DNA from: Bifidobacterium sp.
GTDB taxonomy: Bacteria; Actinomycetota; Actinomycetes; Actinomycetales; Bifidobacteriaceae
Reading direction: 5' to 3'
NCBI GenBank assembly: GCA_022649135.1
Contig: JALCNP010000003.1
Span: forward strand, 1-64,000
Length of the DNA: 64,000 nt
The notes beneath the pieces are model-generated. The model was not told where the DNA came from, made no database searches, and saw only the letters and a list, made by a program, of their open reading frames with translations. Both the position numbers and the translations under genes were made by a program. This document shows positions 35,030 through 44,744 of this stretch, one piece after another (within the stretch, counting starts at the first letter, position 1; every line of letters begins with the position of its first letter).

Positions 35030-35034
35030 ATGAG

Positions 35035-35108
35035 TGCCCCCGCGGGGATTCGAACCCCGGACACGCTGATTAAGAGTCAGCTGCTCTAACCAACTGAGCT
35101 ACAGGGGC
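35035..35108 (-). tRNA. tRNA-Lys (CTT anticodon)
   Basis: 74-nt cloverleaf on the minus strand: acceptor GCCCCTG/CGGGGGC with one G-T pair and discriminator A, D-arm GCTC...GAGC, anticodon loop CTCTTAA giving CTT, T-arm CGGGG-TTCGAAT-CCCCG. CCA is not encoded. Its 3' end faces the mobile island. A -10-like GATAAT lies about 25 bases upstream on the minus strand. Confidence 0.95.
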
Positions 35109-35503
35109 GTTGGCTTCCTTGAACCAGAAGATTATCTTACTCAGATTCCGATTCCGAGCAACTCGGTGTGTCGTACCGTCCGGGGAGCGGTCTCTCCTCG
35201 GCACCGTCGATTCCCTCTCCGGTCTCTCTTCCCGTCCTTTCCTTCCTCGGCCTCGCCACTTCCAAGGTCACGTGCTCGTGTCCTATGCGGCGTCCTGGGC
35301 CGACACGGTTACGGAGCGGGTCGATGGGTACGGTACAATCTTGCCCGTGCTCGTGCCCATGGTTTCCATGAGGCGCACGCATTCGTGTTCATTGAACGTG
35401 ATGGAAATCAGTGATGTCCCCGCTTGCGCCGATATCGCTTGCGTCGGCGTCGCCGGCCGGGCGCGCGGTGCCGGGCGTTTCTGACACAGGAGAGAAGAAG
35501 GCA
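35109..35503. other. Intergenic stretch with probable promoters
   Basis: About 395 bases between the divergent tRNA-Lys and aquaporin genes. TACAAT at 35334-35339 is a candidate -10 box for the aquaporin, which would give a leader of about 160 bases. No gene is supported here. Confidence 0.4.
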
Positions 35504-36235
35504 GTGGAATACTCGTTGGCGACCAAACTGGCCGCGGAATTCATCGGCACGGCAATACTCATGATCTTTGGCAACGGGTCCGTCGCCAATGTGGAGCTGA
35601 AGAACACGAAGGGTCATCATGCCGGGTGGCTGAACATCGCCATGGGCTACGGATTCGGGGTCATGTTTCCCGTGCTCATGTTCGGCGCCGTTTCCGGGGC
35701 TCATATCAACCCGGCGATGACGATAGCCCAGGCGGCTGTCGGCATGTTCAGCTGGTCGCTTGTCGCGCCCTACATCATCGCCCAGCTTCTCGGCGCCGTT
35801 GCCGGACAGCTCATCGTATTCGAGGCATACTATCCGCATTATAAGGAGACCGACGATCCGGATGCGATTTTCGCCTCGTTCTGCACCACCGATGCCGATG
35901 GATGGAAGCGCAACTACTTCGTCAACGAGTTCTTCGGAACGCTCATCCTCGTTCTTGGCGCGCTGTGCTGCCTGGCGCTGCCCTGGGGGCAGAAGGAGCC
36001 CGCCGTCGCCTCCATCGTGGTCGGCTTCATCGTGTGCGGCCTCGTCACGTCGCTGGGCGGGCCCACCGGCCCGGGCCTCAATCCTGCGCGCGACCTCATG
36101 CCGCGTCTCGTCCACCAGCTTCTGCCCATCCCCAACAAGGGCACCTCTCACTGGAACGAGGCCTGGATCCCCGTCGTGGCACCGATAGCGGGGGCCATCG
36201 TGGGGGCATTCATCTTCCGCAGCATTTTCGCGTAG
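35504..36235 (+). CDS. Aquaglyceroporin (MIP family, GlpF-like)
   Basis: 243-residue six-helix channel for glycerol and small solutes. The two half-helix signatures are GAHINPAMT (Asn69) and GPGLNPARD; the Asp after the second NPAR is the mark of glycerol facilitators as opposed to water-only channels. A long loop (HYKETDDPDAIFASF) between the halves is also GlpF-like. GTG 35504 with AGGAGA nine bases upstream is the likely start; the frame extends to 35411 but without hydrophobic or conserved content. A strong terminator follows. Confidence 0.9.
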   Translation: MEYSLATKLAAEFIGTAILMIFGNGSVANVELKNTKGHHAGWLNIAMGYGFGVMFPVLMFGAVSGAHINPAMTIAQAAVGMFSWSLVAPYIIAQLLGAVAGQLIVFEAYYPHYKETDDPDAIFASFCTTDADGWKRNYFVNEFFGTLILVLGALCCLALPWGQKEPAVASIVVGFIVCGLVTSLGGPTGPGLNPARDLMPRLVHQLLPIPNKGTSHWNEAWIPVVAPIAGAIVGAFIFRSIFA

Positions 36236-36253
36236 GTCGTGCGGTGCAGGGCT

Positions 36254-36292
36254 CGGCTGCGGCCACTGTGGACGTGTGATCGGCCGCAGCCG
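36254..36292 (+). terminator. Hairpin terminator after the aquaporin gene
   Basis: Perfect 11-base stem (CGGCTGCGGCC / GGCCGCAGCCG) with a 17-base loop, followed by GGTCTTGCC. Position right after the stop supports a terminator. Confidence 0.55.
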
Positions 36293-36338
36293 GGTCTTGC
36301 CATGATCGTGCCGGGGAATTAGGCTGGAACCGATTGCT

Positions 36339-37415
36339 ATGAACACCACTATGATGACGGGCCGCTTTGCTCCCACACCCTCGGGCCGCATGCACATCGG
36401 CAACGTATACGCCCTGTTCGCCGCCTGGCTTTCGGTGAACTCGCGCCATGCCGACACGGGGTCGGACGGCGATGCCGGTGACGCCGGCGTAGGAGCAGAC
36501 GCAGGCAATGGAAGGATGCTGCTGCGGATCGAGGACGTCGACGTTTCCCGGGCGGTGCCCGACGCCGATCGCTGGATCATGGACGATCTGAACTGGCTTG
36601 GTCTGCGATGGCAGGGGGAGCCGGTGTACCAGTCGCAGCGCCTGGATATCTACCGTCAGGCCGTGGATTCGCTTCGTGCGATGATGCTGGTATATCCCTG
36701 CTTCTGCTCGCGCTCGGATCTGCGCGCCATATCCGCCCCTCAGCAGGATGATGGATTCGTCATCTATCCGGGGACCTGCCGGAGGCTCGCGCTGCGCAGA
36801 CGCTCGGACGGTGACGCCTCGAATCTCGCAGGAAAGCGTCACTCCCTGCGGATCGCCGTGCCTGACGAGCACAGCCCGCGCGCAGAGGTCGGCTTCGTCG
36901 ACCGCGTGTTCGGCGAGCGGCGCTTCAATCTGGCCCGGGAGGTGGGGGACGTGGTGCTCCGCCGCTCGGACGGGCTGTACTCCTACCACCTCGCCTCCGT
37001 GGTCGACGACGTGCTGATGGGCGTCGACGATGTGGTGCGGGGACGTGATCTTCTGCGCTCGACGGCCCTGCACATATGGTTGCGCGAGCAGCTCGCCGCA
37101 TCGGGGTTCTGGAACGACGCCCCTCCCGTCCGATACGCCCATCTTCCCCTCATAGACACCTCCTCGGGAATCCGTCTCGCCAAAAGAAAGCACTCGCTGG
37201 ACATGGGCGTGATCCGCGCGAGCCACATCGCCCCGGAGCAGGTGATCGGCTATTGCGCATGGCTGCTGGGAATTCGCCCGGGCTCTGACGGCGGGCCCGT
37301 CGCCATGTCGGCTCAGGAGGCGCTGCCACTGTTTTCGTGGCGATGCCTGCGCGGGGACACCGCCGACCGGACGGTGGATGGGCGTCTTCTCGATGTGCTG
37401 CGCGCCATCCGGTGA
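36339..37415 (+). CDS. gluQ: Glutamyl-Q tRNA(Asp) synthetase
   Basis: 358 residues. A truncated glutamyl-tRNA synthetase lacking the anticodon-binding part. Class I signatures: GRFAPTPSGRMHIGN (HIGH-like, 8-22) and LAKRKHSL (KMSKS-like). LLRIEDVDVSR is the Glu-binding stretch and the CFCSRSD Cys pair belongs to the zinc site. An insert between SVNSR and MLLRIED (Gly/Asp/Ala-rich, about residues 36-60) is unusual and probably a flexible loop. GluQRS charges glutamate onto queuosine-34 of tRNA-Asp. An alternative ATG at 36351 is possible. Confidence 0.88.
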   Translation: MNTTMMTGRFAPTPSGRMHIGNVYALFAAWLSVNSRHADTGSDGDAGDAGVGADAGNGRMLLRIEDVDVSRAVPDADRWIMDDLNWLGLRWQGEPVYQSQRLDIYRQAVDSLRAMMLVYPCFCSRSDLRAISAPQQDDGFVIYPGTCRRLALRRRSDGDASNLAGKRHSLRIAVPDEHSPRAEVGFVDRVFGERRFNLAREVGDVVLRRSDGLYSYHLASVVDDVLMGVDDVVRGRDLLRSTALHIWLREQLAASGFWNDAPPVRYAHLPLIDTSSGIRLAKRKHSLDMGVIRASHIAPEQVIGYCAWLLGIRPGSDGGPVAMSAQEALPLFSWRCLRGDTADRTVDGRLLDVLRAIR

Positions 37416-37470
37416 GTCCGCTGTATGGGGCGCGGCTAGGATGGGGGAGGAACGAGAGGGAAGGATCGAC

Positions 37471-38316
37471 ATGGCATCGTATATGGAGCACAAGGATCTG
37501 GCCAACGAGAGCATCGGGGTCTCCCGCTCCCATGAGATCGCCGATGCCGTGCACGCGGTGTTGGAGAGGATAGCGGCCGCGGAGCGCAGCGCAGGCCGAT
37601 CCGAAGGGTGCGTGACGCTCCTGGCTGCGACGAAAACGCGCGATGTCGGCGAGATCATGGCGGCCATCGATGCCGGAGTGCGCATGATCGGCGAAAACCG
37701 GCCGCAGGAGGTCACGGCGAAGATGGCCGGGCTCGTGCGGCAGTGCGGCGAGCGGGGCTATGCGCTGGGTGCCGCCGAAGAGCGCGGCTCCATGCAAGGC
37801 GGCTCCCCGAAGGACGCCGCCGGTAGGAAAACCATACCCTTCCACCTCATCGGTCAGCTGCAATCCAACAAGATCAACAAGGTGCTGCCCGTCGTGGACA
37901 CCATAGAATCCGTCGACTCTCTCGAGCTTGCGCTCAAGATCTCCAGTCGCGCGCAGGCCAGGGGTATGGAGATCGGTGTGTTCCTCGAAGTCAACGAATC
38001 GGGTGAGGCGTCGAAGTCCGGATGCGAACCAAGTGAGGCGGAGGGGCTCGCGAATCGAATCGGAGCCCTGCCCGGGCTCGCCCTGCGCGGGCTGATGACG
38101 GTCGGAGCCCATGTCGACGACCGCGCGGTCGTCGAGCGCGGGTTCCGCCATCTGCGCGAGACGCGTGATGCCATAGCGAATTCGGGGGAGCCCGGAACCG
38201 CGGGCTGCATCGAGCTGTCGATGGGCATGACGCACGACATGGATCTTGCCATCGCGCAGGGATCGACCATCGTGCGGGTGGGAACCGCGCTGTTCGGCGA
38301 ACGCGCCTTCATCTAG
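37471..38316 (+). CDS. yggS: YggS-family PLP-binding protein (PLPBP)
   Basis: 281 residues. Single-domain alanine-racemase-like barrel that holds pyridoxal phosphate and balances B6 and amino-acid pools. Lys in VTLLAATKTRD binds PLP; GENRPQEVTAKM, FHLIGQLQSNKI and LSMGMTHDMDLAIAQGSTIVR are the family hallmarks, the last being the phosphate-binding region. Length is above the ~230 average because of an extended N-terminus and an Ala/Gly-rich insert near residue 100. Start 37471 has AAGGA at proper spacing. Confidence 0.92.
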   Translation: MASYMEHKDLANESIGVSRSHEIADAVHAVLERIAAAERSAGRSEGCVTLLAATKTRDVGEIMAAIDAGVRMIGENRPQEVTAKMAGLVRQCGERGYALGAAEERGSMQGGSPKDAAGRKTIPFHLIGQLQSNKINKVLPVVDTIESVDSLELALKISSRAQARGMEIGVFLEVNESGEASKSGCEPSEAEGLANRIGALPGLALRGLMTVGAHVDDRAVVERGFRHLRETRDAIANSGEPGTAGCIELSMGMTHDMDLAIAQGSTIVRVGTALFGERAFI

Positions 38317-38396
38317 CCCGATATGCGCGGGCCCTCCCCTTTCCCGGATCGCGCATGTCGCGTTCGAAGGCGGGCCGCAACGGGCCGGCTGAGCGG

Positions 38397-40895
38397 CTAG
38401 GAAATCTGATTGACGCTGGGATCGAACCCGAGCAGACGCTTCTGCACCGGTTCGGATTGCGAGGCGGCGCGCGACCCATCCAACGAAAGACCCATGGCGT
38501 CCATGCGCATCTGCAGTTCCGATCCGGTCACCGGGTTCCCATACAGCGAACCCTGCACGTATCGTCCCCCCAGACCGGTGACGTAGTCCGCCTGCTCCTG
38601 GGAGTCGACCCCGTCGAATATGGTGGCGACCCCCGTCTCGCTGCCGACGCTCACGAGCTTGCGAATGATCTCCACGGTCTGGGTGCTGCTGGTGTCGGAT
38701 ATAAGCCCCCTGCCGATCCTCATCGTGGTGACCGGTATCTGGGTCAGGGTGCGGAGTTCCGAAAAGCTGGTCCCCATGTGTCCCAGACCCAAGGTGACGT
38801 TGGGCAGCGACGAGAAGGTCTCAAAACTGGCCACCAGCTCTTCGGGGAGCGTGCGCAGCGACTCCTCGTCAAGGTCGAAGCCCAGAGTCGTGTCCGGGTG
38901 AACGACGTTCAGCTGCTCGACCTGGGCCAGGAATTCGGGGTCGAGGATCTCATTGCCGGTCACTCCCATGCGCATATGGGTGAGGTTGGGGGACATCGCC
39001 CGGAAACGGTCCATGTCCTTCATCGCGCGCGTCAGCACGTCGATGGCGAGCGTGGAGGACATCCCCAGCCTGGACGCCTCCGAAACGATGAAGGCCACCG
39101 GCAGATGCCCGTACCTCGGGTCGGTGATGCGCACCTGTGCCTCGATGCTCACGATCTGGCGTTCGACCATGTCGACGATCGGCTGATACACCGTGTATAT
39201 GGTGTTGGTTTCGATGGCGTGCGCCACCGTATCGGAGGCGCTGATGGCGGAAACGTCGTCGTCCGAGCCCCTCGAACCGGCAGTTCCTGCATCCAGGGGC
39301 GGCTGGTCCGATTGGTTGTGCAGGGCCCGTGAACGGTACATCCGGGTATTGGCGTCGGATAGCAGCGAATCGAAATCGCGCTTGCTTTCGGCGATGGAGA
39401 TGCCGGTGGAGACGGCGACCGAGACGATCCCCGCCTCGGTTTCGGCCGGGATGGATACCGTTTCGCGAATGTCCGCGGCCAGGGCGTCGATCGTGTCGCG
39501 CGATTCGTAGTTGATCAGGCTCACGGCGAATTCGTCGCCTCCGACGCGCGCCACGATGGAGTCGCTGTTCAGCGTCTCACGAATGCGATTAGCGATGAGA
39601 TGCAGGATCTTGTTTCCGATGATGTGCCCGTATTTGCTGTTGATCTGCTTGAACCGGTCGATGTCGATGTAGATGATCGCCAGCGAGACGACGTCGTTGC
39701 TGGTGCGCAGCCTCTGAAGATAGGATATGAAGGACCGGTAGCTCAGTGCTCCGGTCAGGAGGTCGGTTTCGTCGAATTCCCCCAATCTTTCCGCATCATG
39801 CTGCACGCGCAGGCACTCGTTGACGATCGTGGCGATGGAATTGAGCACGAGAACGTCCGAGGGCGTGAACGGCCGTTGCATGACGTTGCGTTCGGCGACG
39901 AGGTAGAAGGGCCTGTCGGCGTATTTGACGACCACGGAGCTGCGCCTCGCCCTCCAGCTGTGCCCTCTGTTCTCGTCGGCCGGGACGATGGAGCTGCTGA
40001 AACCGTGCAGACCTTTGCGCATCAGATGAAGGGCGGTCTGTTCGGGGTTGCTCAGGAAGCGGTCGATGGAGGACTGGACGCCGGCAAGGCAGGAGAACTT
40101 TCTGCGGGAGACGCGGCTTGCGGAGAACAGCCCGCATACGCAGATGACGATCGCGTAGAGCGCGGTAAGCATTATCGGGATTCCGGACGCGGGCCAGAAC
40201 CCCGGGAACTGCGAGGAGACGATGACGAGGGCCGGAAGCGCGATCAGAACCGCGATGTCGCCCGTCGTCAGCACGATGATCCGTGTGAAGCAGTATTCGA
40301 CCCACTGCGCCTTCACCGAATTCCCTGCGGCCAGACTGATGAGCGTGTCGAAGGCCGCGGCGATGAGCCTGGCCGACGCGATGGAGACGACCGCCGGAAG
40401 CGCCGCCTGTCCTATCAGCGATTGAAGTTGGGAACGATCCAGCGTCGCTGTCCCCTCGCCGGCGAGCCGCAGGAACTGGCTGCTGAAGATCAGTGCCGAG
40501 GGTATGGCGCTCAAGGTCGCCGACAGGGTGTGAAGCGCCCCCAGCATGATGTTTTCGTAGGAGATGCTCAGACAGATGAGCTCTATGATTATCACGCCGG
40601 GGAGCGTGGCCTGCCATTGCCCGTACACCGTGGAGATGGCCATGATGAGCGGCAGCAGGGTGTGGGGCGAGCTTGTCCTCAGCGAGGATATTCGTGTGGA
40701 ATATCCCAGACAGATGAAGAAGCCCAATCCGAGCGTGACGTATTGCGCGGGGTTGAGAAGGGCCGCATTGTAGGCATCCGGAGCCAGCAGAACCACCGGG
40801 GCCAGAATCAGCGGGAAGGACAGGGCTTCGGCTGCGATCAGCCGCGGATTGGCCTGCTGGTTGACCGCCCGCTTATGTGTTCGGGAAGACATCAT
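38397..40895 (-). CDS. Membrane GGDEF / degenerate-EAL protein (c-di-GMP signalling)
   Basis: 832 residues. N-terminus: about eight membrane helices up to residue ~265 in a MASE-like sensory region. Then a GAF-like part, a GGDEF domain with the intact active site RVGGDEFAVS (~450), and an EAL-like domain. The EAL site is damaged: EAQVR instead of EALVR (~583), no DDFGxG loop (GLGHMGTS stands there), and the catalytic Lys region reads TTMRIGRG. So it can probably make c-di-GMP but not degrade it; the EAL relic may bind c-di-GMP. No RxxD inhibitory site precedes GGDEF. It lies 33 bases after the GH18 gene in one operon. Confidence 0.9.
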   Translation of the reverse strand: MMSSRTHKRAVNQQANPRLIAAEALSFPLILAPVVLLAPDAYNAALLNPAQYVTLGLGFFICLGYSTRISSLRTSSPHTLLPLIMAISTVYGQWQATLPGVIIIELICLSISYENIMLGALHTLSATLSAIPSALIFSSQFLRLAGEGTATLDRSQLQSLIGQAALPAVVSIASARLIAAAFDTLISLAAGNSVKAQWVEYCFTRIIVLTTGDIAVLIALPALVIVSSQFPGFWPASGIPIMLTALYAIVICVCGLFSASRVSRRKFSCLAGVQSSIDRFLSNPEQTALHLMRKGLHGFSSSIVPADENRGHSWRARRSSVVVKYADRPFYLVAERNVMQRPFTPSDVLVLNSIATIVNECLRVQHDAERLGEFDETDLLTGALSYRSFISYLQRLRTSNDVVSLAIIYIDIDRFKQINSKYGHIIGNKILHLIANRIRETLNSDSIVARVGGDEFAVSLINYESRDTIDALAADIRETVSIPAETEAGIVSVAVSTGISIAESKRDFDSLLSDANTRMYRSRALHNQSDQPPLDAGTAGSRGSDDDVSAISASDTVAHAIETNTIYTVYQPIVDMVERQIVSIEAQVRITDPRYGHLPVAFIVSEASRLGMSSTLAIDVLTRAMKDMDRFRAMSPNLTHMRMGVTGNEILDPEFLAQVEQLNVVHPDTTLGFDLDEESLRTLPEELVASFETFSSLPNVTLGLGHMGTSFSELRTLTQIPVTTMRIGRGLISDTSSTQTVEIIRKLVSVGSETGVATIFDGVDSQEQADYVTGLGGRYVQGSLYGNPVTGSELQMRMDAMGLSLDGSRAASQSEPVQKRLLGFDPSVNQIS

Positions 40896-40928
40896 GCTGC
40901 TCCTTTGTGGCTGCCGACGTGTGGATGG

Positions 40929-42230
40929 TCATAATACCGGCCCGATTATTCTCCAGGGGGAATCCGTGCCCGGCGTGGACTGCGTGGGCTTGATCCCCGT
41001 ATTGGTGGAGAGCGCCTGATAGATGTTGCCCTTCCAGACGACCTTGCTGCCCTGCAGGTATTTTTCGGTGTCTGACCACTGCGGGTAGGGGTCAGCCGAA
41101 TCGCCGTTGCCCGAGGTTTTCCTGTTCTCGTCAAAGGGGACGATCGTGCCGGGGCTCCCCGTGAAGGTGGCGGAGAGAATGGCCGCATACTGCCCGTCGT
41201 TCTGTTTCATGCTGCTGCAGAACGTGAGCAGGGTGGCGATGCTTCCGTAGTTGTCGCCGCACTGCCTGTCCCGGTTGAGAGACCACATGGAAAGCTGTCC
41301 CAGACTGGTTTTCTGGGCGAAGGTGTTCAGCGTCTGCGCGTCGTCCAGGGTGAAGTACTCGTTCGCCGTGTCGTTGCGCCCGATCAGGACCGTGGCACCC
41401 ATCAGCTGCCAGACCTGGGTCCCGTCAAAGAGATGCCCGTGCGTGTACAGCAGCTCGCGGTACTGGTCGTGCGCCGCGTTCAGGGATTTCATGATCAGAT
41501 CGGATTGCGGCGTCGTCGACGAGGGGACGTTGTAGTCCATGGTCATGAGATTGAGCGTGGAAAGCTCGATGTGGTGCGTCAGAAAGGATTCCACCGTGGC
41601 CTCGCCGTCATTGGTCAGCCCCTGCTGCCCGACGGGAAGCGTCAGCGTCACCGACAGGTCGATGCCCTTGGCCGCTGATTTTCTCACGAGGGTGGCTATG
41701 GCCTCGACCCGGCGCAGCTCCGCGGCCGTGTCCCCGCTGAGATTGGCCCCTTCGAGGTCGAAATCCACGGAGTCCACGTGGTACCGGCTGACCACGGAGA
41801 AATAGGCGTTCGCGAGTTTTTCCGACGTGCTGCAGTATCGTGCGAGTTCGCCGCCGGCCTGCCCCCCGAAGCTGATGGTGACGTTTCTTCCGGTTCGCTG
41901 AGTCTGGGCGATCCTGCTGTCAAGGTCCAGCGAGCGCGATGCTTCGTCGAGACCGTAGCCGCCCCAGGCGGGCGTGCACGTGCCGTTTTTCGCCGTGACG
42001 AACCCCAGGATGACGTTGGCATACTGACTGCCCACATCCGATTCGAAGGCGTACGAGGGCGTGGCCGTCACATCGGCATACCCTCCGAACCAGGCCGAGG
42101 GGAGCTTCTGGGATGCGGTGCGGGTGTAGGCGAGCCAGAGCGCCGAGCCGGAGATGATGGCGATGATGGAGACGATGACGATGGCGAGGCGAGGAAACGA
42201 AAAGTGTCTGCCTGGAAACATCGTTGCCAT
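40929..42230 (-). CDS. Secreted or anchored GH18 hydrolase with a carbohydrate-binding module
   Basis: 433 residues. A short Arg-containing N-tail, a membrane helix (LAIVIVSIIAIISGSALWLA), then a GH18 barrel: first strand SAWFGGYADV, NVTISFGGQAGGE, and the catalytic DSVDFDLEG near residue 150-158 with the proton-donor Glu. The C-terminal ~50 residues (PQWSDTEKYLQGSKVVWKGN) form a CBM5/12-like module typical of chitinases. In exopolysaccharide loci such GH18 enzymes trim or release beta-linked GlcNAc-type polymers. It is divergent from the GT2 synthase and upstream of the GGDEF gene in one operon. Confidence 0.88.
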   Translation of the reverse strand: MATMFPGRHFSFPRLAIVIVSIIAIISGSALWLAYTRTASQKLPSAWFGGYADVTATPSYAFESDVGSQYANVILGFVTAKNGTCTPAWGGYGLDEASRSLDLDSRIAQTQRTGRNVTISFGGQAGGELARYCSTSEKLANAYFSVVSRYHVDSVDFDLEGANLSGDTAAELRRVEAIATLVRKSAAKGIDLSVTLTLPVGQQGLTNDGEATVESFLTHHIELSTLNLMTMDYNVPSSTTPQSDLIMKSLNAAHDQYRELLYTHGHLFDGTQVWQLMGATVLIGRNDTANEYFTLDDAQTLNTFAQKTSLGQLSMWSLNRDRQCGDNYGSIATLLTFCSSMKQNDGQYAAILSATFTGSPGTIVPFDENRKTSGNGDSADPYPQWSDTEKYLQGSKVVWKGNIYQALSTNTGIKPTQSTPGTDSPWRIIGPVL

Positions 42231-42425
42231 GCGAACCTCCGATCGGCGTATCGTATCCGGGCGTTCCCCGGTGGCGATGGGGCGTCGCCCTCGTCCGTGG
42301 CTTTACGCCCTGCGTGTGTACAGTGCCCAGTCTACCGATGCTTACGCACCGAAACCGCACGGAATATGACTTGTGCGATATATTGGTGTTTACTGTATGC
42401 ATCTTGGCTGGGCGGGAGCGATCGA

Positions 42426-44744
42426 ATGCGGATGGGCGGTGAAACCGGGCGGCGGAGCCAGACCGGTGGGCGTGTGCGGCCGGAGATCCCGGTCTTCACG
42501 GATCGCCGTCGCCAGCATGGGGCGGAACGCAGCGCCAAGCCGCTCGCCATCATACATCCCCGGCCCACCGCGGGCAACATCGTGATGGGCTATGTCGCCA
42601 TCGTCGTGACCATCGTGTCCTGGTGCGTCTATGTGATTTCCACGTTCGTCTCGATCATCCTGAACAACCCGTATCGAACCTTTCGCTTCACCGTGGAGAC
42701 GGGCCTGTATCTGCTCATCGTGACCACGCTGTGCCTGAGCGCATTGGTGTATCTGATAACCCGCCAGGGGGCGCTTCGTCGTTTCCTGCGCCATGAACGG
42801 GTGCCTCGGGAGCATCTTGACGAACACTTCTCCCATGGCTACGACAAAGGCCTCACCGTGCTCATCCCCTCCTATGTGGAACAGCCCAGGGTCGTGGAGA
42901 AGACCATCTGGTCGGCGGCGCTCCAGGAGTTTCCCGACATCGCTCTGGTGCTGCTGATCGACGATCCCCCCATTGCCGCGAACGAGGAGAACAGCGATAT
43001 CCTGGCCAGAAACCGGGAGGTCGTCCCCCGCGTGGTCGCCGAGCTGCACGGTGTGTCGCAGCGATTTTCGAAGGCCCGGGCGACGGCGGGCTTGAACCTT
43101 GAAGGCGTGCGGTACGCCCGCACCCGTGTGGTTTCCGGGTGCGCCGAGGAGTACAGGGCGGCCGCGCGCTGGCTGGACAGGAAGGCGGACTCCTGGGTGA
43201 TCGAGGATCATACGGACGTGTTCTTCTGCGAGCATGTGCTGCGTGATCTTGCCAGGGATCTGCGCGTGACCGAGCAGGCCCTCAACGAGGCCGTCGTGGA
43301 GCATCCCAGACTTCCCTCTGAGCGCGTGCTGCAGCTTTTCAATCGACTGGTGTGGATCTTCAGCGTCAAGGGGTGGTCGTTCGAGCGCAAGCTCTACGCC
43401 TCCACGCCTTCCGAGGGGAACAAGGCGATGAACCTCAACGCGTTCATCGCGCTGATGGGCCACCGGCTCAAGCGGGAGGAGACGGATCGGGGCGTGTACC
43501 TGCGAGACGTCGATCCCGGGGAGAGCCCTGATTTCGTGGTGCGCGACAGCGAGTACGTGCTCACCCTCGACGCGGATTCGATGCTGCTGCGTGACTACTG
43601 CCTGCGTTTGGTGTACCTTCTCGAGCAGCCCGGAAACGAGCGTGTGGCCGTGGCGCAGACACCCTATTCCTCCTACCGGGGCGCTCCGACGCGCATCGAG
43701 AGAATCGCCGCCGCCACGACGGACATCCAGCATATGCTCCATCAGGGGCTGACCTATTTCGATGCGACCTTCTGGGTGGGCGCGAACGCGGTGATCCGCA
43801 AGCGTGCCCTGGAGGACATCGTGCAGGTGAGCACGGAGGGCGACAGAACCGTCAAAACCTACATACAGGACAGAACCGTCATCGAAGACACGGAATCGAG
43901 CATAGACCTGGGCTTTCACGGCTGGCATCTGGTGAACTACCCCGAAAGGCTCAGCTACAGCGCAACGCCCCCCGATTTCGGGTCGCTGGTGGTTCAGCGA
44001 CGACGGTGGGCGAACGGCGGTCTGCTGATCGTCGGAAAGTTCTTCCGCCAGGTCCGCATCCGCCGGCGTACCTCCGGAAACGTCTCCTTCGGGGAGTTTC
44101 TGCTCCGAACCAACTATATGGTGTCCATCGCCTGGTCGAGCTTCGGGCTGATGTTCCTCCTCGCCTACCCCTTCGACAACCGTCTTCTCAGCCCGTGGGT
44201 GGTTCTCGCGGCCGTGCCGTATTTCGCCATGATGGCCGTCGATCTGAAGAAGAACGGGTACAAGCGCACCGACATCTTCCGGATCTACGGCTTCAACATC
44301 GTGCTTCTCACCGTGAATCTGGCCGGCACCTTCAAATCGATAGAGCAGGGCCTGACCAACGCCAAGATCCCCTTCGTGCGAACGCCCAAGGTCAAGGACC
44401 GCACGGCCTCGCCTCCCCTGTACGTGCTGATGCCGTGGGCCATCGTCGTGTTCTCGTGCTTCGTCTTCTACGCGGATTATCTGTCGCACAACTGGGGCAA
44501 TGCCGTATTCGCCGGATTCAACGCCATCGTCACCCTCTGGGCGCTTGTCGCCTACATCGGCGTGTGGAATTCGATACGAGACGCGGTGATGGGCATCGTC
44601 AGCTGGTTCTTCGTCCCCGACAGGCCGGCGTCCTCCACCGGGAAGAGCACGGACCGGGGCGTCCGCGATCAGCAGGGATGGGAGGACGCGCTGTACTTTG
44701 GTGATCGTGCCATGATCCACGATTCGCGGATACGCGAGTCCTGA
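42426..44744 (+). CDS. Membrane GT2 polysaccharide synthase, BcsA-like
   Basis: 772 residues. Two N-terminal helices, a cytosolic GT-A domain and four or five C-terminal helices. Processive-synthase signatures are all present: VLIPSYVEQ, LLIDDPP, DAD at 382-384 (TLDADSM), the ED acceptor site 487-488 (VIEDTESSI) and QRRRW at 524-528. A large insert (about 180-330) separates the first Asp from DAD. No PilZ domain is seen, so c-di-GMP would have to act through another protein. ATG 42426 has GGGAG upstream. It probably makes a beta-linked extracellular polysaccharide, cellulose-like or PNAG-like; product not determinable here. Confidence 0.9.
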   Translation: MRMGGETGRRSQTGGRVRPEIPVFTDRRRQHGAERSAKPLAIIHPRPTAGNIVMGYVAIVVTIVSWCVYVISTFVSIILNNPYRTFRFTVETGLYLLIVTTLCLSALVYLITRQGALRRFLRHERVPREHLDEHFSHGYDKGLTVLIPSYVEQPRVVEKTIWSAALQEFPDIALVLLIDDPPIAANEENSDILARNREVVPRVVAELHGVSQRFSKARATAGLNLEGVRYARTRVVSGCAEEYRAAARWLDRKADSWVIEDHTDVFFCEHVLRDLARDLRVTEQALNEAVVEHPRLPSERVLQLFNRLVWIFSVKGWSFERKLYASTPSEGNKAMNLNAFIALMGHRLKREETDRGVYLRDVDPGESPDFVVRDSEYVLTLDADSMLLRDYCLRLVYLLEQPGNERVAVAQTPYSSYRGAPTRIERIAAATTDIQHMLHQGLTYFDATFWVGANAVIRKRALEDIVQVSTEGDRTVKTYIQDRTVIEDTESSIDLGFHGWHLVNYPERLSYSATPPDFGSLVVQRRRWANGGLLIVGKFFRQVRIRRRTSGNVSFGEFLLRTNYMVSIAWSSFGLMFLLAYPFDNRLLSPWVVLAAVPYFAMMAVDLKKNGYKRTDIFRIYGFNIVLLTVNLAGTFKSIEQGLTNAKIPFVRTPKVKDRTASPPLYVLMPWAIVVFSCFVFYADYLSHNWGNAVFAGFNAIVTLWALVAYIGVWNSIRDAVMGIVSWFFVPDRPASSTGKSTDRGVRDQQGWEDALYFGDRAMIHDSRIRES

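Noticed and set aside
44045-44110. Possible PilZ-like motif in the GT2 synthase (RRRTSGNVSFGE)
   Set aside because: Spacing of the second half is one residue short and no beta-barrel follows; it lies in a cytosolic loop between helices.
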